NCBI RefSeq assembly: GCF_963678635.1
Contig: NW_026971211.1
Span: 1 to 64,000, forward strand
Source of the DNA: Symsagittifera roscoffensis
Taxonomy: Eukaryota; Xenacoelomorpha; Acoela; Convolutidae
Direction: 5' to 3'
DNA length: 64,000 nt
Shown here: piece after piece, positions 10,827-21,249 of the stretch
Layout: the number at the start of each line of letters is the position of its first letter
How positions within the stretch are numbered: the stretch's first letter is position 1
Made by a program: the position numbers and the translations under genes
Notes under the pieces: generated by a model
The model's database searches: none
What the model saw: the letters and a program-made list of their open reading frames with translations, nothing else
What the model was told of the DNA's origin: nothing

Positions 10827-11561
10827 TTGTTCAACTTAAAATTTATAGAGTCAAATGAAATTTCTGATCCCCAACATAGCGCGATTAGAGACTTAATTGC
10901 TACGAAAGACCCAAAAATCCATGACAAAGTTACCGCTATGAGCCGCTATTATTCCCAATTCGTTAATTATTTCTACGTAAAGAAAAATGCTGTTTGGATG
11001 GACGAACAAATCGTGATACCGATGAACCTCCAAATTGCAATTAACAATAGAATCCACGCTTTCCACCACGGGAAGACCAAAATATTTGATGCCGCAAAAG
11101 ACGTCTGGTATCCCTACATTTACCGGTCAATAGCCTCAATAGCCGACGACTGCCCAGAATGCACCGCCGCCGGTAAGAACTTGAAACCCATTTTAAATAA
11201 GAATCAGCTTGGAAATATACCTGAACCGAAGCAACCCAACGAATCAGTTCAACTTGATTTTTGGGGCCCCAATAACTATTTAAATGATTCCCAGTTAGTG
11301 GCAGTCGATCGGTTCTCTCGTTTGCCACCGGCGATGGTCTGTGGAAACAACCGTTTTGATAAACTAATGAAGTTTTTAAAAAGTTATATAATAAACCACG
11401 GGATGCCAAGGAATATTCACGTGAACCAGAGGACGAGATTTATGTCGAACGAAATTAGAGCATTCTGTAATGGGGAGAGTATTGAAATCATAAAATCACC
11501 AGTAAATGATCAACGGGCAACTAGGTGCGTGGAGCGCATCCTTGGTAGTCTCAAAAACTAA
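10827..11561 (+). pseudogene. pol: Integrase core, element B, catalytic Asp changed to Asn
   Basis: 245 codons open. An HHCC zinc-binding region is visible (HAFHHG, then CPEC). The core has the first catalytic Asp in QLDFWGP and the Glu in CVERILGSLK. The second catalytic residue, normally Asp, is Asn in HVNQ (AAC at 11424-11426). The same Asn is in copy A (6642-6644), so it predates the tandem duplication. With that change strand transfer should not work. The frame ends at a TAA at 11559-11561. Confidence 0.8.
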
Positions 11562-12645
11562 ATACTGACTTTCGCCCAAGAAAAACATCCCGAACCCTTG
11601 GAGAAAACGATCGAAAGGCTCCTTGGTGCTCTCAGTTTTTTGAAGAATTCGACACTAAAAATCTTGCCATTCGAGGCGCACCACGGTGGCGAAGCAAACA
11701 CTGTCCTAAGAAATCTCACAAAAATCTCTCTCTCCAAAATCTGGATTGGTCGCGAGTAATAAAAACGAAAAATGCTTGTTAAGATGACGCCGAACCAAAT
11801 GTGAGGGACATGCCACACCCTGCTGATACAAACTGGCATACGATCTCAAACATAGAAGCCACGCGCGTAAGCTGACAAATGAGCAAACGGAAAATCAGGA
11901 CGACGAACCAGACAAGAGTGGACAACCGAGACCTTCTGGATGGTTATTCCAGCGAATCAGAAACCGGAATCTGAAAAGGTATAAACAACTTCATTCTAAA
12001 GTCAAAGCAGAAAGTGCTCATTCGTTAACTTTAAATCACGGGGTTGTTCTTAGAAAATCGGGGGTGGCCAAGAAGCCAAAATCGAAGAAACTATAAGCGG
12101 CCCTACCACAAGCGATCCTACCACCACCAACTCCGCGCGAAGTGAAAGAACTGGCAACAAAAAATGCAGCTAACGAAAAACAGAAGCGAAAACAAACCGG
12201 GCGGCGATTCGAAAACAGTGGTTCCGAATCGGAGGACAGTGAGGATCTACCGATTATCTCGGTCAAACGGACAGTTAAAACACCCGCGGAGGCACAAGCA
12301 GGATCAGCACAAACGAGCGAACAAGCAACAACCAATCCAGTACCAGACACCGGAAGCAATCAGGATACGATCTCGGCACTAGACGGCGAAATGGAAAGAC
12401 AACCAGGGGAACCAACATCGTCGCAACCAGGGGACCAAACATTGTCGGCACCCACGGAGAAGAAGAAGAAAACAACACGAAAGCCCAGGCTGGTATCGTA
12501 TAGCAGCCAAGAAGATAGTCAGGACGAGACAGCAGCGAGAAGAAGCGGGAGAAAAAGAACAGCCGTGACGAAAATGGGAGAAGTGATGATCGATTTCATC
12601 AACAGGAATGATAAAGGGGGGGGGGGAAGTAACTCAGAAACTTAA
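11562..12645 (+). pseudogene. Charged C-terminal tail of Pol, element B
   Basis: Up to about 12,090 the frame is broken by many stops. From 12142 to 12645 it is open for 167 codons rich in Glu, Lys, Ser, Thr and Gln, with Lys/Arg clusters that look like nuclear-localisation-type basic patches (KKKKTTRKPR) and acidic Ser-Glu runs. No fold is recognised. It probably represents the extended C-terminus of integrase common in this type of element. It ends in a poly-G stretch (12617-12627) encoding a short Gly run. Confidence 0.5.
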
Positions 12646-12870
12646 ACTGAAAAACAAAACTTTTTAAAGCCCAGGGAGAGGGTTGGTCATTATTGGACTA
12701 AAAACTCAAAACTTTCATCAACACTAAGTGATCCTTTAGTTGCTGAAAATCCGTGTTTATTAAATTTGTTCAGTATTTTCAAAACGTTCCAATCAGTATT
12801 TTTTGTCATCAAAAACTTACAATCAACATCCAGTAGTCAAATTTTTCAGTCATTTAAAGTTTCATCTATT

Positions 12871-12880
12871 GAAGGGGAAG
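12871..12880 (+). promoter_or_regulatory. Polypurine tract, element B
   Basis: GAAGGGGAAG lies directly before the 3' LTR, at the place where plus-strand DNA synthesis is primed. Confidence 0.75.
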
Positions 12881-13092
12881 TGTCATATAGTGTTCATTTA
12901 GTTCAGGAGAGTCTAACTTACAGCCATCAATCAACTGTCAATCGTGGTGCTAATTAGTTTGTTAGCAGGTGCTGTCCTTGGCATAGTCTGTCACGCTTGA
13001 TTGACCTCTAGTGTTACTCTTATTGTTAACTTTGTGAGATCAAGTTGCTTATCATTTGGAGTTTACATATTGAGTAATCAACCTTTTCAACA
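12881..13092 (+). repeat. 3' LTR of element B
   Basis: 212 bp, TGTCATATAG to TTTTCAACA, followed by the target duplication GAGG. It differs from the 5' LTR mainly in the last 40 bp. Confidence 0.9.
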
Positions 13093-13096
13093 GAGG

Positions 13097-13442
13097 TTTG
13101 AGTCACTACTGCAACTTGTTTAATATGCTATCACTCGACCTCTTCCGACGATAGTTTGGGGCACCTAATTTTGCGCGGAGGACAAAAATAAAAGGAACTA
13201 AAACACGCGAATACAAAGTTACTCCTCAATTTTAGTGGTCAGAACAAAAAGTCAAAAAGATTTTAAAAAATCAACCTATTGTTAGTATGGAAGCACTAAT
13301 CACTGTATATCCTGTTCCGAGTACAAACACAGCGGAACAAAGCGCAGCAATACTTTTGTCCAAACCAGCAATCAACTTTTTTCAATTGATTTTGGACTGT
13401 GTTGTACTAAATAATTTGTTCATATTGATGATTTTTTCCGAT
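13097..13442. other. Unassigned spacer
   Basis: Host DNA between the Gypsy insertion and the MITE cluster. A short ORF at 13287-13508 runs into the MITE and is not regarded as a gene. Confidence 0.4.
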
Positions 13443-13603
13443 CTACTTAAAAATTGCCCCCCCCCCCCTTTTAAGAAAGAGGGGCAATTGTTAAGTAGAA
13501 TAAAATAACGCATTTTCGACCAATCAGAATGCAGCACAATTCTAATTCTCAATAGAAAGCTAATTTACTGTTTTTATTAATAGGGGTGGCAATTCTTAAG
13601 TAG
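13443..13603. mobile_element. MITE-like element, family M1, copy 2
   Basis: 161 bp with terminal inverted repeats CTACTTAAAAATTGCCCCCC and its partner GGGGTGGCAATTCTTAAGTAG. The left end also contains a C11 run followed by its own inverted partner (AGGGGCAATTGTTAAGTAG), forming a terminal hairpin. It shares the interior ACCAATCAGAATGCAGCA with copy 1. Confidence 0.7.
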
Positions 13604-13690
13604 TTCCATTTTTTCGACTAATTTAAATCGGACTGTTTCGTAATCTAAAATTACTGGATCTACTAAACAACTCTTCCCATATGGTATTTA

Positions 13691-13822
13691 CTTAAGAATC
13701 TCCACCCCTATGAATAAATACAGTACATTAGCACAAGGCTGCATTCTGATTGGTAGAAAAATCAGCATGCTTTATCTACTTAACAATCCCCCTCCCTTTC
13801 TTGAAAGGGAGAGATTGTTAAG
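13691..13822. mobile_element. MITE-like element, family M1, copy 3, inverted
   Basis: Runs from CTTAAGAATCTCCACCCC to AGATTGTTAAG and is the reverse orientation of copy 2, 88 bp away, so the pair could fold back. Its right end is a strong hairpin (CTTAACAATCC..TTTCTTGAAA..GATTGTTAAG). Most of this copy is the seed of the 267-bp tandem repeat. Confidence 0.65.
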
Positions 13823-14500
13823 GAAATACAAATTATCGGCCACACAGGATTTTCAGGTCGAACTTTGTTCTCTTTAAAGAAAAAGGTCGAAAAATTAGTT
13901 GCCAGTGAACTTTTGGGGAGGCGAACTCAGGTCTACGGCGTCCAAGCCTGCCCAGCTAGCTATTATCTCCACCCCTATGAATAAATACAGTACATTAGCA
14001 CAAGGCTGCATTCTGATTGGTAGAAAAATCAGCATGCTTTATCTACTTAACAATCCCCCTCCCTTTCTTGAAAGGGAGAGATTGTTAAGGAAATACAAAT
14101 TATCGGCCACACAGGATTTTCAGGTCGAACTTTGTTCTCTTTAAAGAAAAAGGTCGAAAAATTAGTTGCCAGTGAACTTTTGGGGAGGCGAACTCAGGTC
14201 TACGGCGTCCAAGCCTGCCCAGCTAGCTATTATCTCCACCCCTATGAATAAATACAGTACATTAGCACAAGGCTGCATTCTGATTGGTAGAAAAATCAGC
14301 ATGCTTTATCTACTTAACAATCCCCCTCCCTTTCTTGAAAGGGAGAGATTGTTAAGGAAATACAAATTATCGGCCACACAGGATTTTCAGGTCGAACTTT
14401 GTTCTCTTTAAAGAAAAAGGTCGAAAAATTAGTTGCCAGTGAACTTTTGGGGAGGCGAACTCAGGTCTACGGCGTCCAAGCCTGCCCAGCTAGCTATTAT
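13700..14500. repeat. Three 267-bp tandem repeats
   Basis: Units start at about 13700, 13967 and 14234 and appear identical over their full length. Each unit contains the truncated M1 MITE plus about 145 bp of flanking DNA (TTGGGGAGGCGAACTCAGG, ending GCTAGCTATTAT). The identical 81-codon ORFs at 13899 and 14166 are only shadows of this repeat. The lack of differences means a recent expansion or an assembly effect. Confidence 0.9.
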
Positions 14501-16040
14501 AATTTTTTGCTCTCGAACTTGTACTTTACTTACATAAGCTCTTTCTTTGGCGCAGTCACAATCGGCCAAAATAAGTAGCCAGATAATCGAAGACTAACTC
14601 GCGGCTTGGTCGAAAAATGCTTGATAATTGTGTTCGACGCTCAATTTTTGACACTTTTAAGCTCTTGTAATGCGAAATTTTATTAGATCTTACCTGCAAC
14701 GCAAAAACCCAAAAGCACAAAGGCATTAAGCCGCAACAGAACTTCCATGAAGCAAGCTCAAAAAATATAAGATATATTAACTTCTATATGATTTCAAGAG
14801 AAAATTTAAACGTGATTTTAACAAAACTTGATTAAGTTTTTCGTGTAGCAGTTGAAGATTAATGAATTATGTGGTTTTATAGTCCAATTATTAGTAAAAT
14901 ATCTTTTCTGTATTGCTGAGAGCCTTTGAGTGGGTTGAACTCAACTCAGATTTGTTTGTTCGGCAAAGTTGTTACGAAACACACCGACGAATGATTAACT
15001 TGGCAGCACTGCTTACGGTGTTAAGATTATGATGACTGATCAATCTATCATCTCGATCAGAGCTCTGTTAGTACAGAACGCAAAAGCTAACCATTTCGTT
15101 TTTTTTTTGGATTTTTCCAAACTTTTATTACACTTTTAAAAAACTTTGCAATAAATTCTTAAAAGTTTAATATTGGAGTCTTAGGCAGAAACCAGAAAGT
15201 TGCGCAGATTTCTTATAATATCAATATTAATGAAAAATAAATAATTGAGAACCGAAGAACGTGGTTGAAAAACCTAAATGAGAATACCTTGGTTGATCTT
15301 CCTATAAACTTTGGTGATCTTGATTTTTCATTTTTGATGAACTATATCGATTTCGATTCTTAAATTATTAAGTCTCAATGTTTTCAATCAGGTTTTACTT
15401 ACAGTTTTTTAACAAAGATTTTTCTGGTTTTCATGTTGATTTGCCCGATTCGTTCGATCAATGTTTAACACTTGAATTTGCAGTTAACTGCATTTTCAAC
15501 AATTCAATCTGAAGCCAATTCAAAGCTATTTTGACAGATGAGCGTTGACAAATTGCCTTGGAAATCGGTTTTTACAAATTGAATTTTTTAGGAAACAATT
15601 GGAAAACACAATATTTCATCATAGCAGCAATATGTTTTTTTAGGAAACAATTAGAAAACACAATATTTCATCATATTTCATTACGAAATTTTAAATTTAA
15701 TTTTTTTTAAAACGAAAGCGACTACTGTAGATCTTTCAATAATATTTCAAACTATTATGTCAGTTTTATTACTTGACACAAATGTGTTTTGGTGTTTTGC
15801 TATATGGAGCAAATAATAAGCATATTTTGTTCATATAGAAAAACAGCAAATCTCAATTTGAAAAAAAAACGTTCGAATTAGGCAAAGGTAGCATTAGATA
15901 TTTGAAAGATAAACTAGAAGTATTGTTAAACGCAAAAAAAACTAAAAAAAATTAACTTTTAAATTTCATGACACAAATATAGTCGTTCATCGAAAAAGGC
16001 AGATGTTTGTTGTTTTATAAAATACCTCGATGATTTTGAA
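14501..16040. other. AT-rich intergenic DNA
   Basis: No gene seen. One imperfect direct duplication of about 52 bp lies at 15586-15680 (GGAAACAATT.GAAAACACAATATTTC twice). Otherwise long A and T runs. Confidence 0.45.
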
Positions 16041-16044
16041 CAGC

Positions 16045-16247
16045 TGGAACCTGATCTAAACTACATTTTATTATTGGATAAAATAGATTTTTTACCACTG
16101 TAAAATATTTAATATTAACCAATCATGATCCATCCAACTAACAACCCACTTATTTGTAAGCGCTGAAATTACTTGTAATTTCAGCACCAGAGATATCTGA
16201 ATTTAACTTAGAAATTAGTTACCTCTCCAAGAGAACTTCAGCTGTCA
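16045..16247 (+). repeat. 5' LTR of GLR-C, 3' half missing
   Basis: 203 bp that align with 34007-34205 (start TGGAACCTGATCTAAAC, end GAGAACTTCAGC). After 16247 the similarity to the 3' LTR stops. The sequence that follows includes a small repeat of AAGAGAACT..CTCTCCAA. In GLR-D the corresponding interval contains the rest of the LTR, the primer site and about 400 bp of leader, so GLR-C has a deletion of several hundred bases here. Confidence 0.8.
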
Positions 16248-17168
16248 AGAGAACTCTCCAATGAATTTAGATTTTCATTTGCAAACATAAAATTTTGAAG
16301 TAAATCTTCATGATTATTTCAGGCGGTAAACAAAACTATTAATGTATAATAACGATTGATAAAAAGATCTCAGATCGTTCCCTCAATTTCTGCAGTATTA
16401 TATAAAACATATTTGAAAAATATTTATTAAAAAAAAATACAAAATAGTAGCATGACAATAAATAGTTAGTAATTATAAACCATCCTGTTGTTCCAGCTTC
16501 ATCACCTAAAAATAACTGCAATCATAAGCTAACTAATATCATAAAAAACTAAATCTTTTTATCAAAAAAAAATTAAACCATTTTAAATTTAAATTCACTT
16601 AACTTCAAATTAAAATCATCAAGGCTTATCCTTGGATCTTCATAAATTTTCTATCTCATTATTTTTCAAGTCTGATCATCAAGGCCTATCCTCGGATCAA
16701 AAAGAACAATTTTATTCTACCCCACCCACTTAGCAAGTGTCTAACGACCTCAAACGTCGATTCACTGTCCAACCTTTTCAAAAGACCCAGGACTAATAGA
16801 AAATTTTAAATGAAACTAACCATTCAAATTAAGCTAAACGGTGAAGAACTTCGGTTATTCATTCTTCACTTGAACCCTCCTCTTACCAGACCCAGGATAG
16901 ATCTTAGACTTAGTAAGTTTAAAATAGTATCTAACGAACTACTTGCGTTCTAATTATACCTGAACCTTGTGGATCGATTTAATATTCTCCAACCCTTGAA
17001 CACAATCACTACCCCTAAGTAAGATTAAGTAAGTTAACACCTTAACTTAGACTAGCCACGAGAAAATAAAAATCATTTTCCGGAATCGATATACTTTTCT
17101 CTCGAACCCTGAATAAAAGACCCAGGTTAAGCTAACCAAAAAATTGTAAGAACTAACAGTTAATTCTT
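16248..17168 (+). other. GLR-C leader with repeated motifs
   Basis: Untranslated leader that resumes alignment with GLR-D at about 16375 (TTCCCTC..TCTGCAGTA). It holds two copies, exactly 60 bp apart, of ATCATCAAGGCYTATCCTYGG (16615 and 16675); GLR-D has three. It also holds three copies of AGACCCAGG (about 16784, 16880, 17118). Such conserved quasi-palindromic motifs just before gag are candidates for a packaging or dimerisation signal. That function is inferred from position only. Confidence 0.5.
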
Positions 17169-17363
17169 ATGTCATTCAAAAATTTAGGAAATAAACAAAC
17201 AATAGTTTTACACAACTGTGAAATAGATAACCAAAAAGACGATCTTGTAATCACTCCACATACACAAACAGTTGGATACATTCGAACAAAACGACAAACA
17301 AAAAAAAAGAAAAATTATAAACAAACAAATGCAAATCACACGAAAAAGGTTTTCGAAAAATAG
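17169..17363 (+). CDS. Conserved basic N-terminal ORF of gag region (GLR-C)
   Basis: 64 codons, ATG start, Lys/Arg-rich second half. The same peptide is readable in GLR-D from 57338 downward: both share MS..NLG.KQ, IVLHNC, DLVITPH.QT.GY and KRQT..KK. In GLR-D it is interrupted by a TGA at codon 23, and in GLR-C it ends at a TAG after codon 64. Beyond the GLR-C stop a frame-shifted ESEAN segment is also shared, so the ancestral ORF was longer and may have run into gag. It has no match to a family I know. The basic character fits an RNA-binding or membrane-binding Gag N-terminus. Confidence 0.55.
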   Translation: MSFKNLGNKQTIVLHNCEIDNQKDDLVITPHTQTVGYIRTKRQTKKKKNYKQTNANHTKKVFEK

Positions 17364-17613
17364 AAACGCTTTTTTTGAATCAGAAGCCAACAGTTTAGAC
17401 GAACTATACTAATTAAAAGAATCAATAAATAAAAATGGCCCCATTCACGATCCATAATACTTTTCCGACTCAGAAACATTTTCAAATTCATCAAAAAGAG
17501 GAAAAAAAGAAGAATAAAAAAGCAATATAAGCAGAAACCAGTACGCCTGTATAATTGGAATCAACCAATCAGACACATTGATAGTTATATATTAACAGTC
17601 ATCAAACGAAAAA

Positions 17614-18186
17614 ATGAGCCACACTCAAAGTGACGAAAGTCCAGATGAAGAAGCAGTTTTTCTCTTTTTTATAGATTCACTCGATGATAGAGGACAAACA
17701 CGATTTTGTAAGAACTTACTCGTAAATTTGTTTGAACCAGGAATCAGTCCATTCAAAGCAGAATTCCCGGATGTAAAAATCAAAAGACAAATTTTTGAAC
17801 AATATTTGAGAGACATATGTAATCTAACACAACAATACGGAATCTACACCATAGAATTTAGCACACCAAATACAGCCCATCGTAAATATGTAATTCAAAC
17901 AGACGATATTGAATTAGAATTTTCAAAAGTATTCATAGAATATATCAAAAGCATACAATATCATAATTCACAAAGAGCAAACTCCATATACACTAACGAA
18001 GTTTTTGCGATAAAATATACTTATATATCTGTATTAGAAAAAACAGAAGTTCAAAGTACATCACGAACTGAAACATCCAAACATACAAAAGTACGAAATG
18101 AAATCACAGTATTTTTAACATTTGTACATATAATCCGCGAGAAATTTACCAAAAAAGATGTTTCACAAAACACTAAACATGATTAA
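17614..18186 (+). pseudogene. gag: Gag N-terminal (matrix-like) region, GLR-C
   Basis: 190 codons open, starting with an acidic segment (DESPDEEA) and followed by a mixed alpha-type sequence. The YVIQTDDIELEFSKVF segment is also readable in GLR-D at about 56,640-56,570 (YQVQTDDLDMEFSKVF), so coding is conserved. No known matrix fold was recognised. The frame continues past 18186 with stops and shifts. Confidence 0.6.
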
Positions 18187-19276
18187 CAAAAAATTTTAGC
18201 ATGGTTTTCAAAAGATTATTTCACCCACAATTTAGATTTAATTTCACAAGCAAGAAAAAATTTCAGACCTCAAAATACCAATGACGGCACTGTCCTTTCA
18301 GAACAAGCAAGTTAAGTTTGGGACTCTGAATGGTCTCAACCAGCATTTCTAAATATTCCACAAGATATCTCGAGTCAAGCATTAAGTACAATATCTTTCC
18401 ACAGAGATTATGTAAAAGTAATACCATTAACGATTGACGCAACACCATTAAATTATAATACTTTTTACCAGATACACGAAATAACAGCTTAAATTCAACA
18501 TTCATACATAATGAAAATCTCACTGGAACCAGAAATCTTACACAACAAGATATTCAAACACCATCACACTTCATAAATGAAGAAATCGTCCAAACAACAG
18601 CAACAACTACACAACAAAGTACTTCACCAATACACCCCAATCTGACAACACCAGAAATACAAATACATCAATAACCCAGGTAACTTTACAATCAACCGTT
18701 AAACCTTCGTTTGCTCCAAAATATTCACATATGGACTATCAAACCTATAGACCAATGACAATACCTTCAAAAACGCGAAAAATGTTCACAAGAAACACTT
18801 TTGCAGAACACAATTATTATTATGCACACCAACCAAAAGCAAATCATTCTCCCCGAAAAAATACACAAAATATAAATCACGTACGTTCTCATTATTGGAA
18901 TTTTTCAAAAACATCGACCAATTCAATAAATTTTCCAAATAATCCACAACCTACACAGGATTATAGTGAAAATTACCCATTTTTTCAACAGAATAAAAAT
19001 AAACAACATACACCATATAACACAAACTATTTATCATCTGATGACAATAATTATCATCAACCAGACATTTTTGCGCCATATACTAAAGAATATCGCACAC
19101 AGAGACCGCGACAATCTCAACCATATCAAAATATGAAGATTTATCCACAAAATCCAACAGATACACAAAATCCACAACAAATGCATATACAAAACCCATT
19201 TAACACACAATCTTTTCAACCAGTACAACCACAAAACCCAATGTTAGTGCATTCTTATCAACCAACCCAAATGTAA
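18187..19276 (+). pseudogene. gag: Gln/Asn/Pro-rich Gag spacer, GLR-C
   Basis: After a broken stretch (18187-18730, several stops), the piece 18731-19276 is open for 181 codons and is dominated by Gln, Asn, Pro, Thr and Tyr. It includes repeated QNP-type motifs (PQNPTDTQNPQQ). GLR-D keeps the same composition in frame at about 55,800-55,200 (minus). It is a disordered, prion-like linker between matrix-like and capsid-like domains. Whether it is structural in the particle is unknown. Confidence 0.6.
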
Positions 19277-19347
19277 AATGAAATACCGCTCCCATTTACC
19301 TTCAGCAACATGAAATCACAAAAAATCAACTATCAAACTTTTCACAA

Positions 19348-20095
19348 ATGCCAAATGCCGCAGAATCACTACAGATGACTATGAATCCATACCTCATGGG
19401 TGGATCATCAATAAAATTGAATAAACCATTAATGGTATTCACAGGAACAGATCCTGAATATTCTGTAGAAGATTATTTAAATGCAGTAGCAGCAAATTTA
19501 TTTTTAAATGTAGGACCCGAACCAATTAATACGCCACTACATCAAAATTGGATACATAGACGCACAGCGTTAATACAAACAACACTAGATGGCGCAGCCA
19601 AAAATGGTTTTCAGTATTACCCATAGAAATAAAATCAGACTGGAAAAGATTCACACAAGAAATTTCAAAAACGTTTGATTCTAAAAGAAACAAACAACAT
19701 CAAAGTACTCTATGCAACGGAATACGCAGATTACCAAATGAAACAATTAAACAATTAGCAGTACAAATCGAAACCCTAGTTCGAAAAGCATATTCACTTA
19801 ATACACATGACTACAAAAACACAAAAATGACAGAAAATTTAATGATGACCTTAACACCTCAATTAAAGAAAATAGCTATAAAAAAGAGAGCATCTCATCC
19901 TTCCTGAATTCGAGAACCAGATTTAGATTTTCGAAATTTAGTAGATAAACTAGAACAAGCAGAAATCACAATGAAACTCGAAAAAACAGAAAATCTAAAA
20001 CTACAATATGTTAATCGGATTGAAACAAATACTACACAAATAAATAACATACAAGAATCAGACACAGACCTGATTGAAAAAATCATGAAATACTA
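19348..20095 (+). pseudogene. gag: Capsid-like Retrotrans_gag domain, GLR-C
   Basis: Contains the typical order of a Ty3/Gypsy capsid: VFTGTDPEYSVEDYLNAV near the start, then HRRTALIQTTLDGAA, a 1-nt frameshift near 19,612, and in the next frame a WKRF..FDS segment, RRLPNETIKQLAVQIETL and TLTPQLKKIAIKK. A TGA at about 19,904 interrupts it. GLR-D has the same domain (54,424-55,120 minus), with its own different stops. Capsid proteins of this kind assemble the cytoplasmic particle. Confidence 0.8.
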
Positions 20096-20145
20096 AATAT
20101 CTACGAAAAACGTCCAAACTTTAAAGGCTAACCATCTTTCAAAAA

Positions 20146-20862
20146 ATGGTGTAAATATTGCCGACGATACGAACACAGTATTTCCGAATGTAGACAAAAG
20201 CAACAAGACAATCAGAATAAACCTCAAAAGCACAAAGAACCAAATAAATCATTCTATCAATACATGAAAAAAGACCAAAATTTACCGAAAAAATGTATAT
20301 AGTAATAACATTTCAGGAAAACCACTTCCAAGCAACTCAAATTACTCAAGAAATCAATCACCATATAACTCAAGTTATAGAGGTAGATCACCCGAACGAG
20401 GAAATACACGAAATTTCTCCCAAAATAGATATAACCGATCGAATTGCCAAAATATCCAAAATAACTATTCACGATCGTATTCAAACACAACAGAATTTGT
20501 TTCTGGATCCAGTTCCCATTCAAACCCAAGGAGTAGACACTATTCCAATAATAGATCACGAAACTCATCATACAATAGAAATAGAAACTATTCACATAAT
20601 AAAATAGAAGTTATTCAAATAATCGAAATCAGAATTATCGAAACAATAGATCAAGGAATAATTCGTATAATAGATCAAATTATCTCAGATCAAATGATAA
20701 TTATCAAAACAGATCACAAAATAATTCACAAAATCGAAACTCAAGTTAAAATAATCGGTACAGAAATTATTCCCAGTCACCACATAGGAATAATAACCGC
20801 TATCCCGATTCTAAACATCGATACAGAAGTGGCACACCAAAACATCAAAGACACTTAATCAA
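20146..20862 (+). pseudogene. gag: Nucleocapsid: CCHC knuckle and Arg/Ser/Asn-rich tail, GLR-C
   Basis: A zinc knuckle CKYCRRYEHSISEC (C-X2-C-X4-H-X4-C) is encoded at 20150-20191; GLR-D has CNYCRRYGHSISEC. It is followed by a tail rich in Arg, Ser, Asn and Tyr (YRGRSPERGN, SRSYS, NRSRNSSYN), a basic low-complexity RNA-binding-type region. The tail's other frame (20293-20607) is also open, here and in GLR-D, with Ile/Thr/His-rich translation. I regard the Arg/Ser frame as the coding one. Confidence 0.75.
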
Positions 20863-21135
20863 ATGCAAAGAAATGAAGAAACAACTTCAGACCCCCCAGG
20901 TATTGATGAAACAGGAAGTAACGAATTACAAATAAATCATATAAATTGTGAATCATCAGATAAAGAAAGTGATACAGATAATACCATCTCTGTAAATATG
21001 ATAACAGTCAAAAACGGCTATGAACCTATCATGTATGAACAACCTTTTACTTCACATATATATGAAAATCAATTGGAACTCCTTCACAATTACTATATTG
21101 GACCCATTAATAATACACAACTACACAAGAAGTAA
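20863..21135 (+). pseudogene. Acidic spacer between nucleocapsid and protease, GLR-C
   Basis: 90 codons rich in Asp, Glu, Ser and Asn, including SDPPGID. The same short motif is in GLR-D near 53,620 (minus). No fold is recognised. It probably lies in the Gag-Pol transframe or N-terminal Pol region. Confidence 0.5.
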
Positions 21136-21249
21136 ACGAAATTAACACGGTAATTAAACCCGATAAAAAAGATGAAACACAATGCTCAAACACAAAACAT
21201 ATTTATCAAAATATACAAAAAGAACAACCAAGAGAAAAAACTTGGACAA

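Larger units (their letters stand above)
7026..13096 (+). mobile_element. Ty3/Gypsy LTR retrotransposon B, complete outline, decayed
   Basis: A 6063-bp element (7030-13092) bounded by two 212-bp LTRs and flanked by the 4-bp direct repeat GAGG (7026-7029 and 13093-13096), the target-site size expected for Ty3/Gypsy integrases. Order: LTR, primer site, gag, protease, RT, RNase H, integrase, charged C-terminal tail, purine tract, LTR. RNase H upstream of integrase places it in Ty3/Gypsy (or BEL) rather than Copia. The 4-bp duplication and motif style favour Ty3/Gypsy. There is no env: only 235 bp separate the end of pol from the 3' LTR. The two LTRs differ at about 17 positions by eye, so the insertion is not recent. 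Confidence 0.9.

Noticed and set aside
13899..14411. Two identical 81-codon ORFs
   Set aside because: They are the same frame of a 267-bp tandem repeat that includes a MITE, not genes.
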